Below are positions 35,937-47,244 of a DNA stretch of 64,000 nucleotides, piece after piece. The position numbers and the translations under genes were made by a program. This DNA comes from Pontixanthobacter rizhaonensis (GTDB lineage: Bacteria; Pseudomonadota; Alphaproteobacteria; Sphingomonadales; Sphingomonadaceae), in the NCBI RefSeq assembly GCF_012972675.1, contig NZ_JABCRE010000003.1:682001-746000 (forward strand), given 5' to 3'. Under the pieces are notes generated by a model that saw only the letters and a list, made by a program, of their open reading frames with translations, was not told where the DNA came from and ran no database searches. Within the stretch, counting starts at the first letter, position 1. Each line of letters begins with the position of its first letter.

Positions 35937-36248
35937 TTAACCGAGCTCAGCCAAATCCGCAGCAATTGCGGCGAGCATCTCGTCCGTAATGGCACCTTCC
36001 GAAAACGGTTGAACCATTGGCAAACTAAACCCCTTGATTTGCTCGTAAGCCGGATGGGCTTCGATACCGGGAATATGTTTATCAACCACGGCCTTGGCGC
36101 GCTCATCCGCCATCAAATCCGCGATTGGCGTGTCGATGGTGAAGGCCGCAGCTTTGGTTTCAACCGTTTCCTCTACAGCTGTTTCTGTGTCTTGCGCCGA
36201 CACGGAAGTGGCAAGCAGCAGAGAGGCAGTGACCAAAGCAAGTTTCAT
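35937..36248 (-). CDS. small secreted protein
   Basis: A 103-residue protein with a signal peptide (MKLALVTASLLLATSVSAQD). The mature part (IDTPIADLMADERAKAVVDK, then HIPGIEAHPAYEQIKGFSLP and a C-terminal DEMLAAIAADLAEL) resembles a short helical module also found at the C-terminus of some secreted hydrolases in caulobacters and sphingomonads; this is from memory of the pattern and is tentative. It is encoded against the direction of the exonuclease and ligase genes that flank it. Confidence 0.72.
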   Translation of the reverse strand: MKLALVTASLLLATSVSAQDTETAVEETVETKAAAFTIDTPIADLMADERAKAVVDKHIPGIEAHPAYEQIKGFSLPMVQPFSEGAITDEMLAAIAADLAELG

Positions 36249-36311
36249 AATTCCGGTTCCTTCATCGGCAACAGCACATTCATGATGCCAACGGTCAGGG
36301 GCGTCTGACCG

Positions 36312-37931
36312 GTGGAGAGGTTTGCCGCACTTATTGATATGCTGGTATTCACTCGCAGCCGCAATGAAAAGTTGCGGCTGATTGCCGAGTATCTCCGCGC
36401 GACACCAGATCCAGATCGCGGCTGGGCGCTGGCTGCTTTGACCGACGGGCTTGACTTCAAGGCCGTCAAAAGCACCGCCATCCGCAACCTGATGAAAGAC
36501 CGGATTGATCCGGTCTTATGGTCTCTCAGCCGGGATTTCGTTGGCGACACTGCGGAAACCGCCAGCTTGCTGTGGCCCGAGCCGGCGGGAGACGTCGCGC
36601 CGCCGCCAACCGTCAGCGAGGCCGTGTCGTTACTCTCAGCCATGAACCGGTCCTCAGTTACGGGCGAGCTTGCCCAATTATTGGACCGGCTTGATTCGTC
36701 AGGACGGTATGCGCTGCTGAAGCTGGCGACAGGCGCGATGCGCATCGGCATCTCTACGCGTCTGGGCAAAACAGCATTTGCGCAAGCCTTCGATGTCTCT
36801 GTCGAAGATGTGGAGGAATATTGGCACGCCCTTAAGCCGCCCTATACCGATCTATTCGCCTGGGCTGCCGATGGCAATGAGCCGCCTGATACAGAGAATA
36901 TCCCTTTATTCCGTCCGTTCATGCTCGCCCATCCACTGGGGGATACCGAAGTGTCGATGGATGAATATGCCGCAGAATGGAAATGGGACGGTATCCGGGT
37001 GCAATTGGTCCATGTCACAAGTGATCAGGGCAGTGAGACACGCCTCTATTCGCGGTCCGGCGATGATATCTCCGCGACATTCCCTGAACTGGTCGATGCG
37101 TTGCAGATCCCCGCGGTCTTGGATGGCGAGCTGTTGGTGCGCGGTTCGGTCCAAGGCGGAGCGAGCGGCGGGGCCGCAAGTTTCAATGCATTGCAGCAGC
37201 GCCTTGGCCGCAAAACAGTGAGCAAGAAAATGCTCGCCGAGTTTCCTGCCTTTGTCCGGCTGTATGACGTTATGCAGTCGGATGGAGAGGATGTGCGGGC
37301 TCTGGGCTGGGAGGAGCGCCGCACGCGGCTGGAAGCCTTGATGCCGCACCTTCCGCAGAGCCATTTCGATATTTCCGCCATTGTCGAAGCCGGTAGCTTC
37401 GCGGAACTGGCGGAGATACGCCAAGCCGCCAGAGACGATGCTATTGAAGGGCTCATGCTCAAAAAACGCGATGCACCTTATAGCGCCGGGCGCAAAACGG
37501 GTCTGTGGTACAAATGGAAACGTGATCCGCTGCTGATCGATTGTGTGTTGATGTATGCGCAGCGCGGTAGCGGGAAGCGGTCAAGCTTCTATTCCGACTA
37601 TACATTCGGCTGTTGGAATGGTGATCCCGACCAGATTTCCGACGGCGGGGCCGAGCTGCTGCCTGTGGGCAAAGCCTATTCAGGGTTTACCGATGCAGAA
37701 TTGAAGAAGATCGACCGGTATGTGCGGCAGCATACGATCAACCGTTTTGGCCCCGTCCGGGAAACAGAGAAAACGCTCGTCTTTGAAGTGGCCTTTGACA
37801 GCGTCCACGAAAGCAAACGGCACAAATCCGGCCTTGCCATGCGGTTCCCGCGCATCCACCGGATCCGGTGGGACAAGCCCGCACATGAAGCCGACCGGAT
37901 TGAAGCGCTGCATGCCTTAATCAGCAATTGA
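36312..37931 (+). CDS. ATP-dependent DNA ligase (ligase-associated repair cluster)
   Basis: A 539-residue ATP-dependent ligase with an N-terminal DNA-binding domain (FAALIDMLVFTRSRNEKLRL), the adenylation domain with nucleotidyl lysine at about 224 in AEWKWDGIRVQ, LYSRSGDDIS, LDGELLVRG, and motif V in EGLMLKKRDAPY plus KWKRDPLLIDCV, and an OB-fold tail. GTG at 36312 is taken as start; ATG at 36339 would remove the conserved first residues. In many bacteria this type is accompanied by an MBL exonuclease, an Lhr-like helicase and a metallophosphoesterase; only the exonuclease is near here. Confidence 0.92.
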   Translation: MERFAALIDMLVFTRSRNEKLRLIAEYLRATPDPDRGWALAALTDGLDFKAVKSTAIRNLMKDRIDPVLWSLSRDFVGDTAETASLLWPEPAGDVAPPPTVSEAVSLLSAMNRSSVTGELAQLLDRLDSSGRYALLKLATGAMRIGISTRLGKTAFAQAFDVSVEDVEEYWHALKPPYTDLFAWAADGNEPPDTENIPLFRPFMLAHPLGDTEVSMDEYAAEWKWDGIRVQLVHVTSDQGSETRLYSRSGDDISATFPELVDALQIPAVLDGELLVRGSVQGGASGGAASFNALQQRLGRKTVSKKMLAEFPAFVRLYDVMQSDGEDVRALGWEERRTRLEALMPHLPQSHFDISAIVEAGSFAELAEIRQAARDDAIEGLMLKKRDAPYSAGRKTGLWYKWKRDPLLIDCVLMYAQRGSGKRSSFYSDYTFGCWNGDPDQISDGGAELLPVGKAYSGFTDAELKKIDRYVRQHTINRFGPVRETEKTLVFEVAFDSVHESKRHKSGLAMRFPRIHRIRWDKPAHEADRIEALHALISN

Positions 37932-37981
37932 GTTGTACTGCAATCAAGCGACGATTACGGGAACGCAAAGGAGAATCCCCC

Positions 37982-38497
37982 ATGACGTTGTTTGAAAGCA
38001 CTTTGCCGATCTATCGCCGCAGCTTGACCACGCTGTCAGCGATGCTGACCAAGGCGCAGGCGCATGAAGGCGGGGATGCACTGCTCGATGCGAAGCTGGC
38101 CGATGATATGCATCCTTTAGCCACACAGCTGCGGTTCTTGTCGAACCAGCCAGGCGAGGCGGTGGCCCGTCTTACAGACCGCACTTTCACCTCGCGCGAT
38201 GATAATGAAACCACTCTGGCATCAGCTAAAGCCGTTTTGGCCGAGATGGACGGCTTCCTTGCGGGCGTTGAAGAAAATGAGCTGGTCGATGCACACTCAA
38301 CAATTGTGATGGATATTCCCAACGGGATGCAATTCACACTAACGGCGGAGCAATATGTCCGTGACTGGTCATTGCCGAATTTCTATTTTCATCTGACCAC
38401 CGCTTACGCCATCCTGCGCCAAGCGGGTGTGCCATTGGGTAAAGCCGATTTCGTCCCGCATATGATGCCTTACATCACCAAAATGCCGACGGAATAG
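37982..38497 (+). CDS. DUF1993 domain protein
   Basis: A 171-residue protein of the DUF1993 family, a four-helix DinB-like bundle. Supporting features are the start FESTLPIYRRSLTTLSAML, DMHPLATQLRFLSNQPGEA, and YFHLTTAYAILRQAGVPLGK near the C-terminus. The ATG at 37982 follows an AAAGGAG site at good spacing. It is 51 bases from the ligase stop and may be co-transcribed. Function unknown. Confidence 0.88.
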   Translation: MTLFESTLPIYRRSLTTLSAMLTKAQAHEGGDALLDAKLADDMHPLATQLRFLSNQPGEAVARLTDRTFTSRDDNETTLASAKAVLAEMDGFLAGVEENELVDAHSTIVMDIPNGMQFTLTAEQYVRDWSLPNFYFHLTTAYAILRQAGVPLGKADFVPHMMPYITKMPTE

Positions 38498-38572
38498 CTT
38501 GCGAATGACGCCAGATGTTGCGCGGCGCGACATCTGCGCGCCAACGGATTCAGCGCTGAGCCGGATCGAGAA

Positions 38573-39154
38573 TTACGTCAGACCCGCTGCGGCTATCGCT
38601 GCTGCATGATGTTTGGCGTTTTCGGTATAATGCATCACCCCCGCTTGCATTCCCGCAATCGCGGGCTCCGGCAAATCACGCAAAAACTTCGCTGGCCGCC
38701 CGGCCCATAGCTGGCGGGGCTCCATAACTTTACCCTCGGTCAACATTGCCCCCGCCGCCAGCATAGCATCGCTGCCAATCCGCGACTTATTCATCGCGAT
38801 CGCGCCCAGACCGACAAAGCCGCGATCCTCGATCGTGCAGCCGTGGACCATCGCCATATGGCCGATCAGCACATCATCCCCAATCACGGCTGGTGATCCT
38901 TCCGCATCACCCGGGTGCGGCGGGTCACAATGGACGATAGTGCCATCTTGAATATTGGTACGCTCTCCAATCCGGATCGTGAAAACATCGGCCCGCAAGA
39001 CACAATTATACCAAACCGATGATTCCGCCCCGATTTCGATATCGCCGATCAGGACACATCCTGGCGCGATGAAGGCGGTTTCATGGATCTTCGGTGTCTT
39101 GCCATGGATCGGCACGATAGTAACGCCCGGCCGGGCCAATGTTTGTTCGCTCAT
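38573..39154 (-). CDS. gamma-carbonic anhydrase family protein
   Basis: A 193-residue left-handed beta-helix protein (hexapeptide repeats such as ILIGDIEIGAESSVWYNCVL). Metal-binding histidines occur in TIVHCDPP, DDVLIGHMAMVHGC, the usual three-histidine layout of gamma-class carbonic anhydrases and YrdA/PaaY relatives. Whether it hydrates CO2 is unproven for most of this group. Its start overlaps the preceding acetyltransferase stop by four bases (ATGA). Confidence 0.88.
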   Translation of the reverse strand: MSEQTLARPGVTIVPIHGKTPKIHETAFIAPGCVLIGDIEIGAESSVWYNCVLRADVFTIRIGERTNIQDGTIVHCDPPHPGDAEGSPAVIGDDVLIGHMAMVHGCTIEDRGFVGLGAIAMNKSRIGSDAMLAAGAMLTEGKVMEPRQLWAGRPAKFLRDLPEPAIAGMQAGVMHYTENAKHHAAAIAAAGLT

Positions 39155-39714
39155 AGTGTCTGTTCCCATTCTGCCCGGTCAATCGAATAAACGATAATCG
39201 TATCCGTGCCAAAGTCGCTATTTTTATAATCGAGATCTTCGCGCCGGCGCATACCCAGCCGTTTCATCAAACCCCAGCTACCTGTATTGGGCTCCACTGT
39301 AAGCGCGATAATGTGCGGCGCGCCAAATGTTTCAAAGCCGAGCTTCAGGCTTTCCCGCGCCGCTTCTTTGGCATAGCCATGGCCCCATGCGTCTTCACGC
39401 AAACGCCAACCGACTTCATGCTCCCCTATGGGGCCGCCCGGTTGATTTGACATTTTCAGACCGCAAAACCCGATGATTTCCCCTGCCAGATGCCCACCGT
39501 CTTGCTTGCGTTCGAGCACCCAGAACGTGAAGCCGTTGTCACGGCTATATCCCTCCAACCGGTCCTGGATCCAAGGGTATTTGTCGTCCGTCAAAACCCC
39601 GCCCAACCATTCCATGACCGCCGGCGTGTTGGTGTGCCGCAGAAACTCCGGCCAATCCTCATTCCGCCAGTCCCGCATGATCAGGCGTTCTGTTTCATGA
39701 CGGAATGTTGTCAT
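39151..39714 (-). CDS. GNAT family N-acetyltransferase (RimJ/RimL type)
   Basis: A 187-residue acetyltransferase. It begins with TERLIMRDWRNEDWPEFLRH and has the acetyl-CoA region VGWRLREDAWGHGYAKEAAR, then PNTGSWGLMKRLGMRRRED. Substrates of this group include protein N-termini and small amines. It is followed, 12 bases upstream, by a second related GNAT gene, and downstream overlaps the carbonic anhydrase gene. Confidence 0.88.
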   Translation of the reverse strand: MTTFRHETERLIMRDWRNEDWPEFLRHTNTPAVMEWLGGVLTDDKYPWIQDRLEGYSRDNGFTFWVLERKQDGGHLAGEIIGFCGLKMSNQPGGPIGEHEVGWRLREDAWGHGYAKEAARESLKLGFETFGAPHIIALTVEPNTGSWGLMKRLGMRRREDLDYKNSDFGTDTIIVYSIDRAEWEQTL

Positions 39715-39725
39715 CGATTGTGCTC

Positions 39726-40268
39726 CTAGTCTTTTGCAGCGATCTGGTAGACGATGGTGGGATTATCCCTGTCGGAATATGTTGGATCGTCAAATTCCAA
39801 ATCACGTCGACGTGTCATGCCCAGCTTCTCCATAAATCGCCAACTTGGCTCATTCCGCTCGCTCGTTAGCGCGACAATATATGGGGCAAGGTCGCGGGCG
39901 AACGCATCATCAAGAACTGCGCGGACGGCTTCCCCTGCATAGCCCATCCGCCAGCGATCCTGACGGATGAGCCAACCAATCTCCAGATCGCCCAAATTCT
40001 TGGCCATAGGATTGTCGACCCGCTTCAAGCCACAATGGCCGACAAGATCACCGGTCGACTTCTCGATCACCATTGCGAAGCCAAACCCTTCGCGGGCGAA
40101 AAGCGCCTCGGATTTGGCCAGCTTCGCTTCCAGCTGATGCGGCTCTTTAACACCGCCGAGATATTCCATCATCGCCGGAGTATTGAGGTGTAGGTCGTGT
40201 AAAACCGCATCGCCCTCTTGCGGTTTGCGCATCACCAGACGCGCGGTTTCCAGAACCAGATCACCCAT
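39726..40268 (-). CDS. GNAT family N-acetyltransferase (paralogue)
   Basis: A 180-residue acetyltransferase related to the one just downstream: LETARLVMRKPQEGD at the start, IGWLIRQDRWRMGYAGEAVR for acetyl-CoA, and RNEPSWRFMEKLGMTRRRD near the end align with the corresponding parts of its neighbour. The pair probably arose by tandem duplication followed by strong divergence. Substrate unknown. It starts six bases from the hemB stop. Confidence 0.88.
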   Translation of the reverse strand: MGDLVLETARLVMRKPQEGDAVLHDLHLNTPAMMEYLGGVKEPHQLEAKLAKSEALFAREGFGFAMVIEKSTGDLVGHCGLKRVDNPMAKNLGDLEIGWLIRQDRWRMGYAGEAVRAVLDDAFARDLAPYIVALTSERNEPSWRFMEKLGMTRRRDLEFDDPTYSDRDNPTIVYQIAAKD

Positions 40269-40274
40269 CGCACA

Positions 40275-42967
<2,693 letters not shown>

Positions 42968-43158
42968 CGCGGTCTCCTACCTTTGCAGTCTTGGCGGCAC
43001 GTATGGACAACCGGCCCGCCCCAGCTTCTGTAAATTCTCTATACAATCAAGGTTAATGTCAGGCAAAGAATCGGTGATTTGGATCCTCGGCAGGACAGAT
43101 TGTTGATCATCTGCGGTGAACGGTTGCAGCAGACCTTCGCTACTGCCACATTCCCATA

Positions 43159-45675
43159 GTGACACCCCGCAACGATCATACATCCACAGTCAAAGCCGTG
43201 TTGGGGCCGACCAACACCGGCAAGACCCATCTCGCGATCGAAAGAATGTGCGCGCATTCCAGCGGCCTTATGGGTTTTCCGCTGCGCCTTCTCGCCCGTG
43301 AAGTATATGACCGCGTTGTCGCAATTAAAGGCGAAGCCCAAGTTGCGCTCATTACCGGGGAAGAACGGATCGAGCCCCCTAATGCCCGGTATTTCTGCTG
43401 CACCGCTGAAGCCATGCCGTCTGACGGCGGGGGTCATGCGTTTGTGGCGCTGGATGAAGCGCAGCTGGGCGGGAACCGCGAACGCGGTCATATTTTCACC
43501 GACCGCCTACTCAATGCCCGGGGACGGGAAGAAACGCTGCTACTTGGCGCGGCAACGCTGGCACCGATTGTCAGATCACTGATACCCGATGCCGAAATCA
43601 CCGAACGGCCGCGCTTCTCCACCCTAACGCATATTGGCCCGCGCAAATTATCCCGGCTGCCCCCGCGCAGCGCCATCGTCGCGTTCTCCGCCGAGCAGGT
43701 TTACGCCGTCGCTGAAATGCTGCGCCGTTTTCGCGGCGGATCTGCTGTGGTGATGGGCGCTCTTAGCCCGGAAACGCGTAACCGCCAGGTTGAGCTCTTC
43801 CAGTCCGGTGAAGTGGATTACATCGTGGCGACCGACGCCATTGGTATGGGGCTTAATCTGGATGTCCGCCATGTGGCTTTTGCATCCTTGGTAAAATTCG
43901 ACGGCGTGCGGCAGCGGCGGTTGATACCGGCAGAGATGGCCCAAATCGCCGGGCGGGCAGGACGGCATCAAACCGACGGGACATTCGGCGTCATGACGGG
44001 TGGTAAAGATGACCAACCCGCTGAATTTTCTGAAGAAGATATCTACGCAATAGAGGATCATCACTTCGCCCCGCTGACCAAACTCTATTGGCGGGATTCA
44101 GAGCCGCGATACAATTCCATCGGGACGTTAATCGCCGATTTGGAACGGGTGCCGCACGAAACAGAACTGACCGTCGCACCAGAAGCGATTGATTTGGCAG
44201 TGCTGAAACGATTGGCTGACGAACCATTCGCAGCCGAGATACGCGGCAGCGGCAATGTCCGGCGGTTCTGGGAAGTGTGTTCACTGCCCGATTTCCGGCA
44301 GCAAGGGGCTGAAACCCATTCCCGCTTTGTAGCCCGCTTGTGGCAGGACCTGCGCGGCGGTTATTTGGGTGCAGACTATATCGCGGCGCGGATTGCGGAG
44401 CTCGACAATGTCCAAGGTGACATTCATGCGATACAGGGGCGGATTGCGGCAATCCGGAGTTGGGCGTATATTTGCCAAAGGCCCGACTGGGTGCTGGCCC
44501 GCGATGAAATGGCAGCCAGAGCGCGCGCAGCGGAGGCCAAACTCTCCGATGCCCTGCACGGCCGGTTGACGGAACGATTTGTGAATAGAAGGACTGCCAT
44601 ACTGATGAAAACGCTGGGCCAAGACCCCTCATTACTGCCAGTCACACTGTCAGACGACGGTGTGTTGTGTGTCGAGGATGAGCCCATTGGCCGGATCGAT
44701 GGCTTCCGCTTTACCGTTGACCAGGCAGCCAACCATGCAGATCGAAAAATGCTTTTGTCCGCGGCGGAAAAAGCACTTCCCCGCATTTTGGGCGATAAGG
44801 CGCAGGCCCTTATCGCTGAAGGGATGGACAGCCTCACCATTGCCAAAGGCAGTATTCGGCAAGGCTCGCAACAGATCGGAACGATTGCGCCCAAAACGGG
44901 GTCAACTCGCTTGAAAGTGACGGCCGGCAAGGATTTGTCGTTGCTGGCGGATAGTGACCGCGCAGCCTTGGAAACGGCCATCGAGACATGGCTGGAGGCG
45001 AAATCAAAGGCGCTGGAACCGTTAGCCAAAATGGAGGCGGCAACGCGTGACCCAGATGCCGGATCAGAAGCCCGTGCATTGCTGCTGACGCTAATTGCGG
45101 GTCATGGATTCATCTCGCGCGAAAAAGCCGGGCTGCACCATTTACCCAAGGAAATGAGGCCTTTCTTGCGCCGTCTAGGCGTCACATTCGGGGCGCTCGA
45201 TATCTTTTCTCCATTGCTGCTCAAGCCGGCACCGCGCCAGTTGCTCCATGCCCTGGGGGTGGATCGGCGCCCGCTGCAGGAGGCGATGATCCCGGTTATC
45301 GAGGGCAAAGGAAAGCTCCCCTCCGGCTACCGCCCGGCAGGTAAGCAATTTGTCCGCATCGATGTGGCTGAAAAACTGCTGAAAGCAGCGCATGAAGCAC
45401 GCGCAAAACTTGACCCGAAGGGCAAGCAAAAGCGTTTCCGGATTGATCAAGCGTTGGCCATTTCAACAGGATTGACGCCGGACAGCTTCGAGAGATTGCT
45501 GGGGGCCGCAGGTTTCCGGCTTCACCCACCCCGCAAGCTGGCCGAAGGGGCCTTTGGCCCCAGCGCACCGCCCAATTGGGAGTGGCGCCCGTCCCGGCGG
45601 AAGCAGCAACGCGCCGCACCAGCCAAACCCGCCACGGGCAATGCCTTTGCTGGCTTGGCCGATCTGGTGAGATAG
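43159..45675 (+). CDS. Suv3-like DEAD/DEAH helicase
   Basis: An 838-residue helicase related to mitochondrial Suv3, an RNA helicase of the degradosome. Motifs in order: VLGPTNTGKTHLAIERM (Walker A), HAFVALDEAQLGG (Walker B, DEAQ), VATDAIGMGLNLDVRHVAF, and QIAGRAGRHQTDGTFG (motif VI). A C-terminal Suv3-type region and a long tail follow. GTG at 43159 is the start. It is the first of a plus-strand run with an S4 RNA-binding protein and FdxA, an order shared by many alphaproteobacteria. Confidence 0.9.
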   Translation: MTPRNDHTSTVKAVLGPTNTGKTHLAIERMCAHSSGLMGFPLRLLAREVYDRVVAIKGEAQVALITGEERIEPPNARYFCCTAEAMPSDGGGHAFVALDEAQLGGNRERGHIFTDRLLNARGREETLLLGAATLAPIVRSLIPDAEITERPRFSTLTHIGPRKLSRLPPRSAIVAFSAEQVYAVAEMLRRFRGGSAVVMGALSPETRNRQVELFQSGEVDYIVATDAIGMGLNLDVRHVAFASLVKFDGVRQRRLIPAEMAQIAGRAGRHQTDGTFGVMTGGKDDQPAEFSEEDIYAIEDHHFAPLTKLYWRDSEPRYNSIGTLIADLERVPHETELTVAPEAIDLAVLKRLADEPFAAEIRGSGNVRRFWEVCSLPDFRQQGAETHSRFVARLWQDLRGGYLGADYIAARIAELDNVQGDIHAIQGRIAAIRSWAYICQRPDWVLARDEMAARARAAEAKLSDALHGRLTERFVNRRTAILMKTLGQDPSLLPVTLSDDGVLCVEDEPIGRIDGFRFTVDQAANHADRKMLLSAAEKALPRILGDKAQALIAEGMDSLTIAKGSIRQGSQQIGTIAPKTGSTRLKVTAGKDLSLLADSDRAALETAIETWLEAKSKALEPLAKMEAATRDPDAGSEARALLLTLIAGHGFISREKAGLHHLPKEMRPFLRRLGVTFGALDIFSPLLLKPAPRQLLHALGVDRRPLQEAMIPVIEGKGKLPSGYRPAGKQFVRIDVAEKLLKAAHEARAKLDPKGKQKRFRIDQALAISTGLTPDSFERLLGAAGFRLHPPRKLAEGAFGPSAPPNWEWRPSRRKQQRAAPAKPATGNAFAGLADLVR

Positions 45676-45705
45676 GCCGCCCCATGAGTGTGAGGTGAGT
45701 GTCAG

Positions 45706-45999
45706 GTGAGAATCGACCGGCTTCTGTGCTATCTGCGCTTCGTAAGGACACGAAGCCAAGCGCAGGTGCTGATCGAGTCAGGTCATCTGCGATGCACAAA
45801 TATTCGTGTGACCCGAACAAGCCACACTGTCGCGATTGGTGATGTTTTGACCTTTCCCATCGGGAAAACGGTCCGAATTGTCCGGATTCTCACGCTTCCC
45901 GATCGTCGGCGCAGCGCGGCTGAAGCGCGTTTGTGCTATGACGATCTTGACCCCGGCGCGGAAAACGCCATAGCAAACAGCAACACACGATCGAATTAA
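45706..45999 (+). CDS. S4 domain RNA-binding protein (Hsp15-like)
   Basis: A 97-residue protein with one S4 domain: [20 protein letters not shown], then [20 protein letters not shown] and VAIGDVLTF. It resembles heat-shock protein 15, which binds stalled 50S subunits carrying nascent chains. GTG start 30 bases after the helicase stop. Its tight link with the Suv3-like helicase suggests a shared RNA role; this is inference. Confidence 0.85.
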   Translation: MRIDRLLCYLRFVRTRSQAQVLIESGHLRCTNIRVTRTSHTVAIGDVLTFPIGKTVRIVRILTLPDRRRSAAEARLCYDDLDPGAENAIANSNTRSN

Positions 46000-46015
46000 A
46001 AGGGATCTGCCCACC

Positions 46016-46354
46016 ATGACTTACGTCGTCACTGACGCATGCATTAAATGCAAATACACAGATTGCGTAGAGGTCTGTCCCGTTGATTGCTTCTATGAAG
46101 GCGAGAATATGCTCGTCATCAATCCGAGCGAATGCATTGATTGCGGCGTGTGTGAACCTGAATGTCCTGCCGAGGCGATCCTGCCCGATACGGAAGACAA
46201 TCTGGAAAAGTGGCTTGAGCTGAATACCAAATATTCTGCTGAGTGGCCCAATATCACCAGCCAGAAAGATCCACCGGCCGATGCGGATGAGCACAAAGGC
46301 GCAGAAGGGAAGTTTGAAAAGTTCTTCTCTGAAGAGCCTGGCGAAGGCGACTAA
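46016..46354 (+). CDS. fdxA: ferredoxin FdxA (7Fe-8S type)
   Basis: A 112-residue ferredoxin. Cluster ligands are seen in [18 protein letters not shown] (residues 9-26) and [12 protein letters not shown] (about 40-51), the arrangement of one 3Fe-4S and one 4Fe-4S centre. The C-terminal 45 residues are the charged extension typical of alphaproteobacterial FdxA. It is the third gene of the helicase run, with AAAAGGGAT upstream. Confidence 0.95.
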   Translation: MTYVVTDACIKCKYTDCVEVCPVDCFYEGENMLVINPSECIDCGVCEPECPAEAILPDTEDNLEKWLELNTKYSAEWPNITSQKDPPADADEHKGAEGKFEKFFSEEPGEGD

Positions 46355-46399
46355 ACCCACCACCTTCCGTCCATGTAAGCGGTGAAATCCCAGACGACT

Positions 46400-46414
46400 C
46401 GCAATATTATTGCG
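46400..46414. promoter_or_regulatory. short inverted repeat between fdxA and carD
   Basis: CGCAAT, a three-base centre and ATTGCG form an interrupted palindrome 46 bases after fdxA and 174 bases before carD. The layout resembles alphaproteobacterial Fur/Mur-type operators in which TGCAAT-like arms flank an A/T centre. No regulator is identified in the window, so the role is a guess. Confidence 0.3.
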
Positions 46415-46587
46415 ATTGTGTTATAAGACTATTCAAGCTTGCCGGTTTGGTCCCGGCAGGATTTGAGTATCTGGAAGGGCGCGGACCACAAATAGACAAT
46501 TTGAACGCGAAAGTGGTCGCATCTTTGGATGGGGCCAACAGAGCTTTTGACTATCTATCGGCACCGACCCGCAAGAAAGGATTGAAT

Positions 46588-47124
46588 ATGGCAGCCAAGG
46601 GCCTCGCCTTTGATGTTGGCGACTATGTCGTCTACCCGAAACACGGTGTTGGCCGTGTTACCGAGATTCAGAACGAAGAAATCGCTGGTATGCAGCTGGA
46701 GCTGTATGTCTTGCGCTTCGAAAAAGAGCGGATGACACTGCGCGTACCAACCAACAAGGTTGAAGCCATTGGCATGCGGAAACTGTCGAGTGACAAAACG
46801 CTGAAAGAAGCGATGGAGACGCTCAAGGGCAAACCAAAAGTCAAGCGCACCATGTGGAGCCGCCGGGCGCAGGAGTACGAAGCGAAGATCAATTCCGGTG
46901 ACTTGGTTTCGATCGCTGAGGTTACCCGCGATTTGTTCCGTCCGGACGATCAGCCAGAGCAAAGCTATTCAGAGCGGCAGATTTTTGAAGCCGCTTCAAG
47001 CCGCCTCGCGCGCGAACTGGCGGCGATGGACAAGACGGATGAGCCAACCGCGCTTGAGAAGGTGCTCGACATTTTGCGCGAACACGCGCCGCAATATTAC
47101 GACAATCCTGAAGAGGAAAGTTGA
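46588..47124 (+). CDS. carD: CarD family transcriptional regulator
   Basis: A 178-residue protein that binds RNA polymerase beta and stabilises open promoter complexes. It has the N-terminal RNAP-interaction domain (LAFDVGDYVVYPKHGVGRVT) and a helical DNA-binding C-terminal part (MWSRRAQEYEAKINSGDLVS). The ATG at 46588 gives the usual N-terminus; the open frame upstream to 46447 has no conserved content. A strong terminator follows at 47153. Confidence 0.93.
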   Translation: MAAKGLAFDVGDYVVYPKHGVGRVTEIQNEEIAGMQLELYVLRFEKERMTLRVPTNKVEAIGMRKLSSDKTLKEAMETLKGKPKVKRTMWSRRAQEYEAKINSGDLVSIAEVTRDLFRPDDQPEQSYSERQIFEAASSRLARELAAMDKTDEPTALEKVLDILREHAPQYYDNPEEES

Positions 47125-47152
47125 TCGACAGATCACCAATTGTATTCGATCA

Positions 47153-47178
47153 GGGTCGTCCAAACGGGCGGCCCTTTT
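47153..47178 (+). terminator. intrinsic terminator after carD
   Basis: GGGTCGTCC (47153-47161), loop AAAC, and GGGCGGCCC (47166-47174) form a nine-pair stem with two G-U pairs, followed by TTTTCATTT. It begins 28 bases after the carD stop and separates carD from the downstream lipoprotein gene. Confidence 0.75.
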
Positions 47179-47244
47179 CATTTGTCTACCTTGTTTTGCG
47201 GCGCCCAGTGTATTACCTATGCAATACAGATAGGGAGTGCTATT

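Noticed and set aside
46355-46587. Possible tRNA or small RNA between fdxA and carD
   Set aside because: A short GCCGG...CCGGC-like pairing is present, but no cloverleaf, no T-loop sequence and no terminator follow.
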